From Botryosphaeria dothidea (taxonomy: Eukaryota > Ascomycota > Dothideomycetes > Botryosphaeriales > Botryosphaeriaceae): 64,000 bases of DNA. Below are positions 34,477-48,645 of the stretch, in pieces (position 1 is the first letter of the stretch; every line of letters begins with the position of its first letter). The translations under genes were made by a program, and so were the position numbers. The notes beneath the pieces were generated by a model. The model was not told the origin of the DNA. It did not search any database and saw nothing but the letters and a program-made list of their open reading frames with translations. Location of the stretch: NCBI GenBank assembly GCA_011503125.2, contig WWBZ02000001.1:3038001-3102000 (forward strand), given 5' to 3'.

Positions 34477-36621
34477 ATGTCTGCGAAACACGAGCTGGTC
34501 GACCGCGAGAAAGCCCACGCCGCCGAGACCTACCCAGATGACCATGCTTCGTCCAACGCCATCTCTGGATCCGACGCCCAGGCCGGAGTAAAGAGAATCG
34601 AGGCCGTGAGCACCGCCTGGACCAAATGGTCGCTCATCTGTGCCTATGCAAGGTGAGTTAGTCCCCACTCTATCGAGAGAAAGCTTCCAACACTGGCTCC
34701 AAGAAGCCTGTTGATCATTGCGGCTCCGGAACCCCGGCTGACAATCTTCTGACTCGTAGTCTCTATCTCATGGCCTGCGCAACGTCTTTGGAGCAGCAGA
34801 CCGTCAATCTACTCTTGCCCTTTGCTACTTCCTCGTATGGAGTGCACTCATTGCTGTCTACTGTATCGGTAGTACAAGCTATTGTCAACTGTCAGTACTT
34901 TCCGAATGTGCCATGCTGGTGATAGTACACTGACAGGAGCAGCTGTTATTAAACCGCCCATGGGAAAGATTGCGGATGTCTTCGGGCGTTCCGAATCCTT
35001 CACCTTCGCCGTAACGGTGTACGTGGTTGGCTACATCCAACAAGCTGCATCAAACAACATCAACACCTACGCCTCGGCTCAAATCTTCTATGCCGCTGGT
35101 TCCCAGGGCCTCCAGGTATTGCAGCAGATTTTCATTGCAGATACAACGAACCTCCTGAACCGCGCTCTTTTCTCCACCATCCCGGACATCCCGTTCCTTG
35201 CGACGGTTTGGATTGGACCTGAGATTGCCGGAAGCATCCTCCCCGACTGGCGATGGGGTTACGGGATGTGGGCCATTATCTTGCCAGCGGCGTTCTTACC
35301 TCTTGCTCTCGCCCTCTTCTTGAACCAGCGGAAGGCGGGCAAGATGGGAATCCTTCCGTCATCGCCCTTCAAAGGCCAAAGCGCCGTCTCGGTGCTGAAA
35401 AGCCTCTGGTTTGAGCTGGACTTCTTCGGCCTTCTCCTTCTTGCAGCTGCCATCTCTTTGATTTTAATTCCTCTGACCATTGCCACAAGGCAAAGCGACG
35501 GTTGGGCAAGTGGTAAAATTATCGCCATGCTGGTGATCGGAATAATCTGTCTGCTCTTGTTCCCTTTTTGGGAGAGAAGCAAGAAGCTGGCCCCAAACGC
35601 ATTTTTCCCGAAAGATCTGTTCAAAGAGAGGACGGTTTTGGCTGGTATTGGCATTGCTTTCTTCTACTTCAGTGAGTAGACCCTCCTACCCCTAACACCA
35701 CCAAATCAGTAAAACGCCGTTTTCCTTACCATGCTAATGTAAAACAGTGGCATTTTACCTATCGGTGTATCCCTTGTAAGACTTTCCAGTCCACAATAAA
35801 GACGAAGGAGCTGACATGTTATTAGCTATTCGAGTTATCTGATCATCGTACAGAACAAAGGGGTCACCGCAGCAGGCCGGATCGTGCAAACCTTTACCTT
35901 TACGTCGACTGTCTCCTCAATTGTCGTGTCATTCATGATCAAGTATACCGGACATTACAAGTACTTCATAACGTTCGGAGCATGCATCTACATGATGGGG
36001 CTGGGCCTCACGTATAGATACAGAGACGAAGGCGTCTCGACGTCCACACTTGTGGGCTGCCAGATTGCCACAGGAATCGGCGGAGGCATGCTTAACGTAC
36101 CAGCTCAATTGGGCGTGCAAGCGTCGGCGAGCCACCAGCAGGTGGCAGCAGCCACGGCGGTTTTCCTCACAATCCTGGAGATCGGCGGGGCGGTGGGAAA
36201 TGCGATCTCCGGAGCGATCTGGACGAACAGCGTCCCCAAGAAGCTGGAGCAATATCTGCCGGCAGAAATCCGAGATCAGGCGTCACTAATCTACGGGAAT
36301 GTTACACTGGCGTCTACAGGGTGGGCGATGGGCACGCCGGAGCGCGAGGCGATCAACCGGGCATATCAGGAGACGATGCACACGCTGCTGACGGTGGCCG
36401 TGTGCGTGTCGGCGCCGCTGATCCCGCTGAGCCTGTTGATGAAAAATTACAGACTGGACAAGCATGAGACGCGAGCTGACAGGGCGCAGATGGAGGGGAA
36501 CGGCGTAATTGGCCAGGGGGCGAGTGCCGAGCCGGACGCGGGCCGCAGCTTAGACGGTGATGATGGTGGCAGGGCGCAGGGAGGACTGCGGGCTCTGTGG
36601 GCGAAAGCCTTGCGGCGCTGA
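34477..36621 (+). CDS. Siderophore-iron-type MFS transporter
   Basis: Predicted 619-residue, 14-helix MFS transporter of the fungal siderophore transporter group (Arn/Sit1/MirB-like), which import Fe3+-siderophore complexes by proton symport. Exons: 34477-34652, 34760-34890, 34943-35671, 35748-35775 (28 nt), 35826-36621. Marks include the spliced N-S-V-I-K-P-P-M-G-K-I-A-D-V-F-G-R loop, typical of the group. Others are Y-I-Q-Q-A-A-S-N-N-I-N-T-Y-A, L-Q-Q-I-F-I-A-D-T-T-N-L-L-N-R-A-L and A-T-G-I-G-G-G-M-L-N-V-P-A-Q. The N-terminus is hydrophilic and cytosolic; the C-terminus is Gly/Asp-rich. No NRPS or other siderophore gene is in the window. Regulation by a GATA iron repressor would be expected, but I did not establish binding sites. 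Confidence 0.9.
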
Positions 36622-38565
<1,944 letters not shown>

Positions 38566-39506
38566 TTCTCCGATGAGGAGGCTCAGAGCGCAGTCTAGGC
38601 AAGCATCGCCATCAAATTATGCTTCTCGTTTCTTTCAGGTCGGGCGTGGTCGGTTTTCCCGGATACCTTGTTGTGGAGACCCGGCGCATTGGGTAGCGGA
38701 TCACTTCTGAGATTTGGCAGCTTTCGATTTCGAGTTGGAAGATCAAACATTGAAGACATTTGACATTGGCCCGCGGAACTGCCCATGATCATCATGCGAC
38801 TGACGTGACGGTACAGTTGCGGCTGTGTGCGTTGGGGACTTGGAGCGGCAGGGCAGGGGTAGGGGAGGGGCGCGGGTCAGATGGACGGAAGCAGCGATTT
38901 CTCTCTACAGAATCGTAGCAACGGATGATTGATAGCAAGGGAAGGATTTTTGAAGGTCAAGGATATGTTCGTTATGAGGAAATTGTATTTTTGGTTACGG
39001 GTTGGATGCGCCAGGATGAGTATGCTTCTCTTCTCTTAAAGCCCCAAGTTCCAGTCTTCATCTGCCCGCGCGTCATCCGAAAGTGTTCCCGCTGAGGCCG
39101 TTTTGCGTGAAATCGCCAGCGCGATGCGTGCCATGGGCGCGTCGCCCGGGTCGAGAGCGCTTTTCAGCAAGCAACTAGATTCCAGTCTGGGTCTGAGCGC
39201 GCGCTCAAGCGGTTGCTCTTCCTAAAGAATACAGGACAATAGCTAGGCCTTGATTGTTTACGCGGTGCAGTGTCGTCGTTGTGGTGCGCGCTCTCCAAGT
39301 CTTGTCGTCGTCGCCGCCGCCGCCACCGCCGGAGGGTATGTTGTCTGTTGTCCATCCGGCACTTCGCACACACATCGTCACCCTCCCCCTCCAAACTCTT
39401 TTGGCACCTGCTCTTGGTTATACCTTGCATTCTCTACCTCTCTCCGCCGTTGCCGGCTGTCAGCACATCCTTCTCAACAATAACCAGCTCTTCTAGCTTT
39501 ATCAAG
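38566..39506. other. Intergenic region downstream of Cdc42
   Basis: Nothing recognised besides the Cdc42 3' flank and the leader of the next gene. A GCC-triplet run near 39306-39332 creates an apparent N-terminal extension of the downstream frame, which I excluded. Confidence 0.4.
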
Positions 39507-42500
39507 ATGTCACTCAACTGCTACAGTCCGACCAAGCGGCGCGACGCGTCACCTAAGAAGCATTCCCTAACTAAGTCTCCAGATGAGGAGAAGCCATATG
39601 CAGCTCTAGATGAGACGCAACGCTCGCACGCCTATCGCTACAACGTTGGAAACAACTTTTATAGGGAACAGATAGACCGGGACACTGCTGCTAAGGCCCA
39701 ACGCACCGCAACCAGGCCTACCGTAAGCGCCACCACCCTGTATGAGAAGAGCCTCCCTGCAGAGCCAGAGACCAACTCTCCGCCGGGCACGACTGTCACT
39801 ACGTTCATGATGCAAATGAACCAGCCCGAGGTTTACCAGAAGCAGGAATCTCTAAAGCTCGTCCCTGAGACCGGCGAGGAGGCCATGCCTACCGACCGCG
39901 CCTTCTTCGAGGCTCGCAACGAGGCCAGGCTTTTCCGCATGATGGCGCACAAGCCAGAAACTCCTACGTATCCTACTCAGTCATTCGTCGCAGATGCCGA
40001 CACCCCACCCAACGCCCCTCGTCAGTTTCCTTCAAAGAGCGTGTCCCACCAGCGCAAGGTTTCTGTACCCGATATCCCCAAGAACTCGTCCAAGGAATTA
40101 CAAGGCGAGAAGATGCTCCGCCGCAGGGCAGCAAAGCTGTCCTTCGGCTTTACCGGCGCCAAAAGCAGTTCCAGCACATCGACCAAGAGCGACCAAGACA
40201 GCCCTATAATCGAGAATTATGTTGCCATCCCTGCTAAAGCTGCAAAGGTCTTAGGCACTTCCACAGTCGCTGAGAACAACAATGGTCTAGGCAAGACCGC
40301 GAAGGTACCGGACACCTCCATTGCCGCAGATAACAACAGTACTCTGTCCAAGTGCGGCATGAATCTGCATCGCCGCAAGACCCAGAGGAAGCGCGCCAAC
40401 ACGACCAGCTCTCTTCCTGAGCAGATAAAAGCGCTAGACGAGAAGGACATCACGGCGCTTCCCTCTGTCTTCCCAGTAAGTATCTCGGCAGAGCCTGATC
40501 GGAACAATTCTTTCGAAGAGACTGTTACCACCCGTGTCACCATCGACAAGTCCTTCAACAACAGCCACAAGCGGCTCGTCCGTGAGGAGTCCGACTCGAC
40601 CCTGCCCCCAACGCCTCCTGCGAAGGACACTCCGCCTCACATCAAGGAAGCAATGGCCGCTCGTGTTCAGGAGCACTTGGATGTCCAGACAGGTCTTGGA
40701 ATCGACACAGCGGGAAAGAATGACGAAGTGTCAAGCATTGACTTCTGCAAGGACGCTACCAGGGAGACAAAGGGCGAGTCGATCTTGTTCAAGCACGGTG
40801 TGGCCGAATACGCGAAGCTCATTCAAACCTCCCCAAGCCTTCATTCGATGAAGGCCAGCGTGATCGGCTCGCCTCAGAACCCCATGGAGCAGACGCCGCG
40901 TCCGGACGGTTTGCGCCACGATGGCTTGACCAAGGATGGATACCTGCCGCAGATGACGTACAGGCCCAACGAGTATTCTCCGTCGGTATATTCCACAATG
41001 TTCAAGACTCCCGAGGCGATGGAGGTAAGTTCAAAGCATCTAAGTTGCTTGGGTGGCGTGCGGCATGCTACTGCCTTCTTGGCCGATCCACGCGCCGCCA
41101 GCCTTCCAAAGCAGGAAGCCACGTGAAGACCTTCCGCTTCACCTTCACTTCACTTCACTTCACATGATATCTTGCTGACTCAAAACTGTTAGCGCGGAAA
41201 GAAAGGTCGCTCTGCCAGGCTCTCCTCCACCCTCCGCACCATCGCCGACTCTTCACCCGCACTCAGCAACTCCAGCGATCCTGCGGAGCGCAACGACAAC
41301 CGCGTCGACAAGCCTGACGAATCGGCCGAAACCTTGCCCTTCGTCTACCGCCTGTCGAAAGGTGAGTTTGTTCTCGACAACGAGGCCGCCGGTGAGGTCG
41401 CGCATGAGGAAGATCTTCTTGCCCAGTTTCCACGCCCACCTCGCGCCTCATCCTTGAACTGGCAGAATAAGCCGCCGCCTGGCGCACGCCTTTCCCTCAT
41501 TCCCTCCAAGATCCGCCAGGCACTCGCTATTTCAGAGCTTTCAATGACTACTTCCGATCGCGTTGCAGATCCTGCTTTGTCAGCCATGTCAGGTAACATG
41601 CGCCACGACTCCACCCGCGCCAGCTGTGACGGAGCTGGTAACGGGAAGCCCGCTTCTAACGGTCCTGCCCCCATCGTCAACGGCCATAACGGAAACCACT
41701 CCACTTCGGAATCTCAGCATGGTCGCCAGCCATCCGGTGGTGTTGAGCACACCTTTCAGCGGCCGGTTGGATTGACGCCTTACTTGGCTCAGCAACTGGG
41801 TGACAGCCCCAACCCCATCAGTCCTGGCTTCAACCACCCTAGTGCTATGCCGTCGCCTCTCGCCGGCCCTTTCCCTCCCACCGTTCCGGCCGACGTCCCA
41901 TCTGATGGGCAGCTTCTGACCCTCTTCCATGTGCTCCACCTCCACATCGACGATGCCTTCCGCGACTTCGGTGTGGCTCAGACGGGCCGCAACGAAAAGC
42001 TTTTGAAAGACAGTGAGACGAAGAACAACGAATTGCGCAGCGCCATGGATGAGTACTTCTCCGACGTCCGCTCGAATCTCGACGCTATCGAGCATAACTT
42101 AGGGCGCGCCACTGGTGAGACCGAGAACTTGAAGAACGCTCTGGACGCCCATAACCGCACTGTCGAGGAGCTCGCCTACAAGCCGATGAGGAAGCTCACC
42201 AACCAGAACACTGAGTTGATCAGGAAGGTCGACGGTCTTCAGGAGCGCATCGTCCAACTCGAGAGGAAGCTAGAGAACAGCGGTTCGGCCTATGCTGTTG
42301 CTAGCGACAACAACCGCGGCCACGCTGCGTCTCGCCCAGCCGTGGATGGCCCGCCTCCGGTCTATGCTCGTGGCTGGAGTGGATACGACACTCCTCGTCA
42401 CATGGTGCCTGCTCAGGTGCCTGCTCAGCAGCAGCATGAGCGCCAGAACACCGATGTTAGTGGCCGCTACTACAATGGCGCTGAGTCTTCCCAGCACCAC

Positions 42501-42855
42501 AACTACCAGGACAGTTATTACGGCAATAACTCCTATGGCAACTACATGCGGTGGGTTTTCTTTTGAACTCTCTCATTTGATATCATTGACTAATCACAAA
42601 GGTCCGAAGACGCCACTAATGACACAGACGATCTTACATACGACGAGTTCAGGTAAGAATTCAATTTCCGCTCTGTTTTGATTACCATGCACTAACGCAA
42701 ACAGTGACAGCGAGGAACTTGGTGAATGCGATATTCCGGATGCAGATACAGCCAGTTGTTCGGAATCTTCGTTCCGTTTGGTTCACTCGCGCCAGAGTCT
42801 CGAACAGCTCCACGAACAGGTCCTCGAGAGTCATGCAGGCGATGTTCAACCGTAA
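39507..42855 (+). CDS. Large unknown fungal protein with coiled-coil region
   Basis: Four exons (39507-41024, 41193-42550, 42602-42652, 42705-42855) give 1025 residues. The N-terminal 800 residues are charged and disordered, with many S-P and T-P sites that suggest phosphorylation. An ordered island reads L-L-T-L-F-H-V-L-H-L-H-I-D-D-A-F-R-D-F. It leads into a helical coiled-coil stretch (S-E-T-K-N-N-E-L-R-S-A-M-D-E through L-E-R-K-L-E-N). The C-terminus is acidic (D-A-T-N-D-T-D-D-L-T-Y-D-E-F). No catalytic or binding domain is recognised and there is no signal peptide. The ATG at 39507 is preferred over upstream in-frame sequence because that part is GCC-repeat derived. The gene lies in tandem between Cdc42 and a kinase, which may be coincidence. 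Confidence 0.75.
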
Positions 42856-43886
42856 CCAGCTGTAGGCATTTGCAGTCAGCCGGTATCCATCGGTTATTCT
42901 AAAGGCATAAAGATACAAAACAAAACAAAAGTCGAAGGAAACCGATGAGAACTGATTAGACCAGGGAATATGGGGGTCTACTACTAGCACGTTCTTTGCC
43001 GGAGCGATAGATGAACCTGTATCTCATCCTTCGCAAGCAATGCAACCATGGCAGATAGATTAAAGAACGACAAAAAAACCAAAAAAAAAAATTAAAACGT
43101 GCGGTCCGTAATGATGTTCGTGAGACAAGTCGATCGAAAAAGCATGGCAATAACAGGCGCACATACGTCCGCATGGAGTCGGAGCGCTCGTCTGGATACG
43201 AATGTCCCTGAATACTCTAAGAATACATGCACACGAACGTTCGGTTCGGCGTGCGATGCTTGCTGACGCTCGCCCGCGTTATTCTGTGGTAAGCTGAAGG
43301 ACAAACGCATTATTACTTGCCGTGCCATGACTGACGTGAGGTGGTGTCGTTGCAAGACCTTTTGAAGCGACCTCGTGGTGAGTTATGGTTCGTGTCGGAA
43401 GTTAATTGCATGCAGACAGCCGACTGCATCGGCCACTTGTCTCGCCGTGCGAGAACGTTGAGTTGCTAGCGCTCGGGCGGATGTGGAGGTGCAGGGCCAA
43501 TTCTGCGAGTGATCCTTGTTGTCGCATTTTGTCGCAGGCGCCGTCGACTCCGGAGGCGTCGGAAGAGCCAGGTTACTCCCTGCAGAGGCCCGAGGCGATG
43601 GATAGACAGCGCGCTGGAAGAGTGGCAGCCATCGCGGCGGCAGGGGCAGAAAGTAGCAAAGCCAGGAGGCGGCGGCTTGAAGCTCCCTGGAAGAAGGAAC
43701 GCGCTCGGCGCGGGGCGCTCGTAAGGCAGGACTGGAGGCGTCGGGCGCGACCGCACGGCGTATCATTGCACGCAGCTTGGCACGCTGCTAGACGCACGTC
43801 CCTAGCGGCTACACATCGTTGGTTGACGGCTTGACGTCCGACGACTGCAACTCCAGCCTGTCTCGTCCTCTCCTCTCTCTCCCGCC
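42856..43886. other. Intergenic region upstream of the kinase gene
   Basis: No gene is recognised. ORFs of up to 145 codons on both strands overlap one another and look compositional. An A-rich run lies near 43072-43096. Confidence 0.4.
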
Positions 43887-46077
43887 ATGGGCGAGCCCGA
43901 GAGCTTGCTTGCACAGCCCGAAGGCTCTCAGCCTTCCCACACCCGCTCCGACGACATTCCTCAACCCGGCGAGCGTCGTGTCTCGGCCGCTCCGCCTCAA
44001 CACCCGACATCAGCCGCTCAGGCTGCGAGACCCGCGCCGACGCATCCAGCGGCCCGCGACGCGCCTGCCTTCCACAGTCCTCAACACGCCCTGCCGCCCG
44101 CTGCTCTGCCGCGCATCGACCCGGCCTCCGTCTACACCAACCCTCACCTGCCTTTCGTGCCTGTTTCCAGGCCTCACAGTCGCTCGCCCTCCGCCGCCGG
44201 CCTGCAACTCCAGACAGACTTCACCAAGCTGACCACCGGCTCGAGGGATCCCTCGCAAACCCCCTCCATCGTCAACACCCCCGCCGAAGCCACCCAGGCC
44301 TCGGGAACGGCCCCCATGGATATCCAGCAGAATATCAGAGGCCTTCGCTCCACCCTCTCCGCCGCTAGTCTCACCTCTTCGCTCTCCCCGAGCTCCGCCA
44401 TCTCCTCGCCTGCCCTCGGTGCTCTTGCAGATATTACTCCCCTTCCTTCTCCGTTGATCGTGAGCGATTCTCCAGGCCCGTGGCGCCGCGCCGCCGTGGG
44501 ACAAGTTCAGAGACCCGATTCCCAAGGCTCCTCGGGTGCTCCACGGGAGGAATCGCTGGCAATGTTGTCCAGTGGTACTCTTTCGCCTTCGCGCACGCCT
44601 TCGAGGAAGAACAAAGGATACTCGGGTCTCATGACTGCCGCTGTCGAGGCCCATAGCGCCAATGTGCACTCAATGGAGAAGAACAAAGCGAATCACCACC
44701 GCAACCGGAGCCTCAGCGAGTATATACCGGAGCAACTCGTCAACACTCGGCCAAGAAATGTTACCATCTCAAACTCTGCCAACTCTGGTGTCCAGCCGAC
44801 GGTTCTGGAGGAGGGCGCTTCTCAGTCGAACCTGCGCCGCGAAGAATATCTTGCTGCACAACGAGGCCTTGCACCTGCTCCTGGCGCTGCGCCTACCCGC
44901 ACGCTCCCTACGCCACCGCCGAGCAACCGCAGCTGTACCGAGAGCGAGGAGGACGAGCTGAAGGAGGAGGACGTCGGCATGAATTATCTCTCTGTCAGGC
45001 ATGATTCGGGAAAGAAGAAGTTCTATCGGCCCATTCGGCAACTCGGCCAGGGTGCGTTCAGTAAGGTCTTGCTAGCCACCCGAGAAAAGCTTGCGACCAA
45101 GGACATCCCGGACGATTCCCAGCTCAATCCAAAGAAGCTGGTAGCCATCAAGATAGTCGAGCACGGCCCTGCAGGCGGCGCAGATGAGGCAAGAGTGGAA
45201 ATGACCCTGAAGCGCGAAGTGGAGGTTCTCAGATCAATCTCGCATCCCTCGCTCATTCACCTCAAGGCATTTGATTGCGACGATCAACAGGCGTTGCTTG
45301 TCCTCAATTATTGCCCGGGAGGTGATCTCTATGATCTGGCAGATAAAGGGCGCGATGTCCTGACTGCACCCGTCGTACAGCGTCTATTCTCCGAGTTGGT
45401 TGGTGCTGTGCGCTATCTGCACTCCGAACTCATTGTCCATCGTGACATCAAACTTGAGAGTAAGCTTCCATTGTTTTGTTGTGCCAACTCTTGTTGGCCG
45501 ATACGTTGACAGCTGCGCAGATGTTCTACTCAATGTTCCTGTTTCGACTCTTCGTGAAATCGTGACTCCTTCGCGCCATCCCACGGCTCTCATTACTCTT
45601 ACGGACCTAGGCCTCTGTCGTCGCATTGACCCCAACGATCCAAAGCTCCAAACTCGCTGCGGTAGTGAAGACTATGCTGCTCCCGAGATTCTGCTAGGCC
45701 AGGAATATGATGGCCGCCTGACTGACGCCTGGGCTCTCGGTGTTGTCCTCTACGCTCTTATGGAAGGGCGCTTGCCATTTGATCCCCCTCCAGGCAAGGC
45801 CCGCGGACGCAGTAGAGCGGTGCATAGGATTGCCCGGTGCGACTGGATGTGGTGCGAATTTGGTGATGTCGACGGAATCTGGGACCCTTCCAAGCCGGGC
45901 GCCAACGATTGGGACGGTGCACGGGATGTAGTCGAGGGTCTGCTCAAGAAGGTTAGCCGTGGCCGCAAGTCACTCGATGAGATCGTGAAGATGGACTGGG
46001 TGGCCAATGGCATTGCCATCAATGGCGAGCTGAGACGTCCGGACGAAGACTCGGACACGGATGTCCTGATGCGATAG
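43887..46077 (+). CDS. Serine/threonine protein kinase, Prr1-like
   Basis: Predicted 709-residue kinase from two exons (43887-45459, 45521-46077). The first 380 residues are Ser/Pro-rich and disordered. The kinase domain starts at [16 protein letters not shown] (Gly loop), with V-A-I-K-I-V (catalytic Lys). V-H-R-D-I-K-L-E-N is restored across the intron. The activation segment departs from D-F-G: it reads L-T-D-L-G-L-C-R-R. It continues [10 protein letters not shown], and [12 protein letters not shown] follows. The D-L-G variant and the [10 protein letters not shown] block are typical of the fungal group containing yeast Prr1. Length and layout fit that group. Targets are unknown. The 5' leader is CT-rich directly before ATG. 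Confidence 0.88.
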
Positions 46078-47343
46078 TCGCTAATGAGTAGCACATTATC
46101 AAGCTCCAACAGTACTCGCGGCGACGGAGCGCCAAGGATGTGTGCTCACGGTGAAGTGGTTCGATTTTTGTCTGTGTTACTATTCTTTCTTCTTTCACGC
46201 GCTCGTTACCGCGTTTCCTCGGCTGGTATCTTCTAACCATTCGATCTTTATCCCTTCCTTCTAAAGCAATTTTTACGCTTGTTGCATTCATCTTTACTTT
46301 TTACATTCGTTCACAGCATGTTTTTTTGTTTTGACATCCCACGCCTGACGGCCGGCTCCTGCCGCCTTCCTCTTCTTCGACTTGTTCTGTTCTTCCTCAT
46401 GTCGAGATACCACGGATTATTGGTGTTGCCCGCGGCGTTTTCTTTCACCGTGAAAAATCTGCGCCCTTGTTTCATTTCTTCTCTTTGCAGTTTCTTTCCT
46501 CATGCCGTTGGGCTTTTGGTAGCTTTCTGGGGCCGTGACCAACGAATGTTTTCTTCTGCACTGTTCTCCTTGCGTTTTTTGCATCTCTGCATTTCTGCTG
46601 TTTTACTTGCCTCCACTTTCCCAAAAACATTATACGTCCCTTTTTCGTCTATCAGAGGGGTTTGAAAGATATTAGAAAGGATCCGGATTTGGAAGGATGG
46701 GGTTTTACTACTCTTGGTTTAGCAGATCAATGAATTGAAGAGGCAGCAAAAAGAGGTTTTTTTTTAAAAAATAGGCACAGAGGATTCCGCGCTTGTCTTT
46801 ATGTGATAGCCGCGTCTCACGCGGGGCCATCAAGCCATGAGATTCCTTTAGGAACGTTGGTTACTCATCGTATGCAACCAAATGGTGCACCATAACATGT
46901 CTGAATATAGTTTCTTCGAAGGATTTAGCCGTCATGCGGGAGCAACCGAAAATTGACACCGACTAGGGTTTTTTCGCGTCGATCCTGCATGACGGTTCGC
47001 AAGGCTAGATACGAGCGCGTGCGTGCTTATTATTGATGATCGGCCGATATGTGCAGAGATCAGATAAGGACACCATAATTTCGCTTCTCCCTGCTGCGGA
47101 AGCTTACTACGGAAGGTAGATGTGGATAGTCATCCGGGCATGAATGCGTGGATTTGCTGGGTTTTGTCCATGCGTTGAGTTGCATTCGGTTGTACGCGTC
47201 AACGCCGTATGCGGCGCGTACGCTACCGAGGATCTACGTTGGTCAGCTTAGATCTCGTACTATACGCACATGGGTGCGCAGGCGAGGCTGAAGATTTACG
47301 CACGTCGCTCTTCCGCATCGCTTGAGTTTATTTTGCCGGCTTG
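46078..47343. other. Intergenic region downstream of the kinase gene
   Basis: Pyrimidine-rich sequence to about 46680 is probably 3' flank. The inverted repeat at 46926-47003 lies in the middle. A 128-codon ORF at 46279-46665 is T-rich and hydrophobic by composition, and I do not support it as a gene. Confidence 0.4.
46926..47003. repeat. Imperfect inverted repeat with CCGTCATGC arms
   Basis: The left arm is TAGCCGTCATGCGGGAGCAA followed by CCGAAAA. The right arm, reverse-complemented, is GAACCGTCATGCAGGATCGA followed by CGCGAAAA. The arms are separated by about 20 bp. It lies in the 3' region of the kinase gene, facing the end of the unresolved minus-strand gene. Confidence 0.7.
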
Positions 47344-48071
47344 TTAGCTTTCCGCGGAACTGGCCTTACTGCATCGGCGCAGCTGGACGGCAGTGACTGT
47401 GAACGTCAAAGGTGAAAGGTCGTTGTCGTCACGCAGGCCTGGTCTTAGAGACTACTGCCTTTTTGAGGTTCACATAAGATTTCGAACCGTCCGGGGTACT
47501 TACTGTTCGTGATCCCCACCACCCGCCGATCCGCAGTAACCATATCGGGCAATTTTGCTTTCGCATCATCTTCAATCTTTTCCTTGCTTGATGGTTGCAT
47601 CTCCCCGCTGCGGAGTTTCTTGTTGTTAGGTCCGTTTCTGAGCAAGCAAAAACAGAAAGAGAGAAAGTGCAAAAAACAACTAGCCGCCGGGAGCGTCTCA
47701 CACCGAATTGGGCAGCTGGTGCAGAAACCGTAGTATGACACCAGCGCCATTCGATCATGTATGTGTATGAGAAGATCCAACCCGAAGAGGAAACAATTGA
47801 AGGCCACAAACCCCCAGGTTTTATGCTTTAAGGTCCCGGTGATGCGGTATGGAGCCGGAGCCTGCTCCACATACTGGCCGTCTTGTTGGGTTTGGGTTCT
47901 GGTTGAGTGTTTGATCTAGGGTATCTGTGGCGGTGTCTGCTTCGCTTTCGTTCCCGCCTGGGCTGGTGTCACTTCCCCCAAGCTGGATTGTTTCTATTTG
48001 GCGAAGTGGGCTGTTCCACTTGCGTTGGGATTTTCAACCGGACCTGAAATTTGATGGCTCTTGTTTGTCAT
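47344..48071 (-). CDS. Unresolved small multi-exon gene or gene relic
   Basis: Coding signal is visible but no single clean model was obtained. An ATG at 48071 opens M-T-N-K-S-H-Q-I-S-G-P-V-E-N-P-N-A-S, which soon meets a stop. Directly afterwards another frame reads Q-I-E-T-I-Q-L-G-G-S-D-T-S-P-G-G-N-E-S-E-A and ends at a GTATGT donor. A third frame carries a membrane-like A-F-N-C-F-L-F-G-L-D-L-L-I-H-I segment and a G-T-G-T-G-A-type donor. Its acceptor follows a perfect pyrimidine tract ending CTTGCTCAG at about 47633. Past it, K-L-R-S-G-E-M-Q-P-S-S-K-E-K-I-E-D-D-A-K is open. A GTAAGT donor and a CACAG acceptor could add a last exon ending at 47344. Either unusual splicing or a frameshifted pseudogene would explain this. 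No family is recognised. Confidence 0.35.
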
Positions 48072-48645
48072 AGATAATCTGCTGAAGCAACCTACTCGAA
48101 CCGTACATCTTGACCGCCCTGTGCTCTTAATTCCTCATTCAAAGTGACTTTGCACGGGTCCCTCAACTATGACGGAACCTGAGGCGCTGTGGCGGAGTAG
48201 GCGGGATGTGCCGGTCACGCAACATGGTGATGACGTGGTCCCTCTTTTCATCAAACCCGAAAGCACCCTATCCAGAATTCGCGAAGGAAAGATTGCCGGC
48301 AGCCTTTACCAATTGCAGAGCCATCTTTCTAAAATAACTGATGGGAAGTTGAAGCATTCATGCGGATGTAAGTGTTCCAAAAGATCGGTGACAAGTACGT
48401 GGGGACGAATACTTCAGCTCCCCATACACCATTCCGCCTGCTCTTTCAGTGAGTCAATGCACAAAATTTACATATTTCCGCGGGGCAATCGCGACACTTA
48501 AAGCCAAGTCAAACTCATTGACGAGTTCAAGCCGAACTTAATATTGATGGATGTAATCTCAAAACCAATGATAATATGCAATGCTTTTCCTCCACCGCAA
48601 TCAATGAAGCTAAAAATGACCCCAATAAATCTATTACCACACTGC
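48072..48645. other. Intergenic region between the unresolved gene and the permease
   Basis: Contains palindromic element copy 5. A short ORF at 48169-48501 reads through the element and is not supported as a gene. Confidence 0.4.
48341..48425. repeat. Dispersed palindromic element, copy 5
   Basis: One of the best preserved copies: the left end is ATGGGAAGTTGAAGCATTCA then TGCGGATGTAAGTG. The right end, reverse-complemented, is ATGGGGAGCTGAAGTATTCG then TCCCCACGTACTTG. The arms enclose about 18 bp. It is about 220 bp downstream of the permease stop codon on the minus strand. Confidence 0.78.

Noticed and set aside
39270..39506. N-terminal extension of the 1025-residue protein
   Set aside because: The in-frame upstream stretch is encoded by GCC repeats and pyrimidine-rich leader; its reported start lacks a good context, and the ATG at 39507 fits better.
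46279..46665. 128-codon plus-strand ORF downstream of the kinase
   Set aside because: T-rich DNA yields a Phe/Leu-rich peptide; no homology, and it lies in the expected 3' flank.
47100..47160. Possible ninth palindromic element (TCATCCGGGCATGAATGCG)
   Set aside because: Only one arm resembles the consensus and no complementary arm was found within 120 bp.
47430..47510. Possible tRNA suggested by a GGTTCGAA B-box-like sequence on the minus strand
   Set aside because: The flanking bases do not form a T stem, and no A-box or acceptor stem is found at the right distance. Similar B-box-like hits near 6843 and 34005 also fail.
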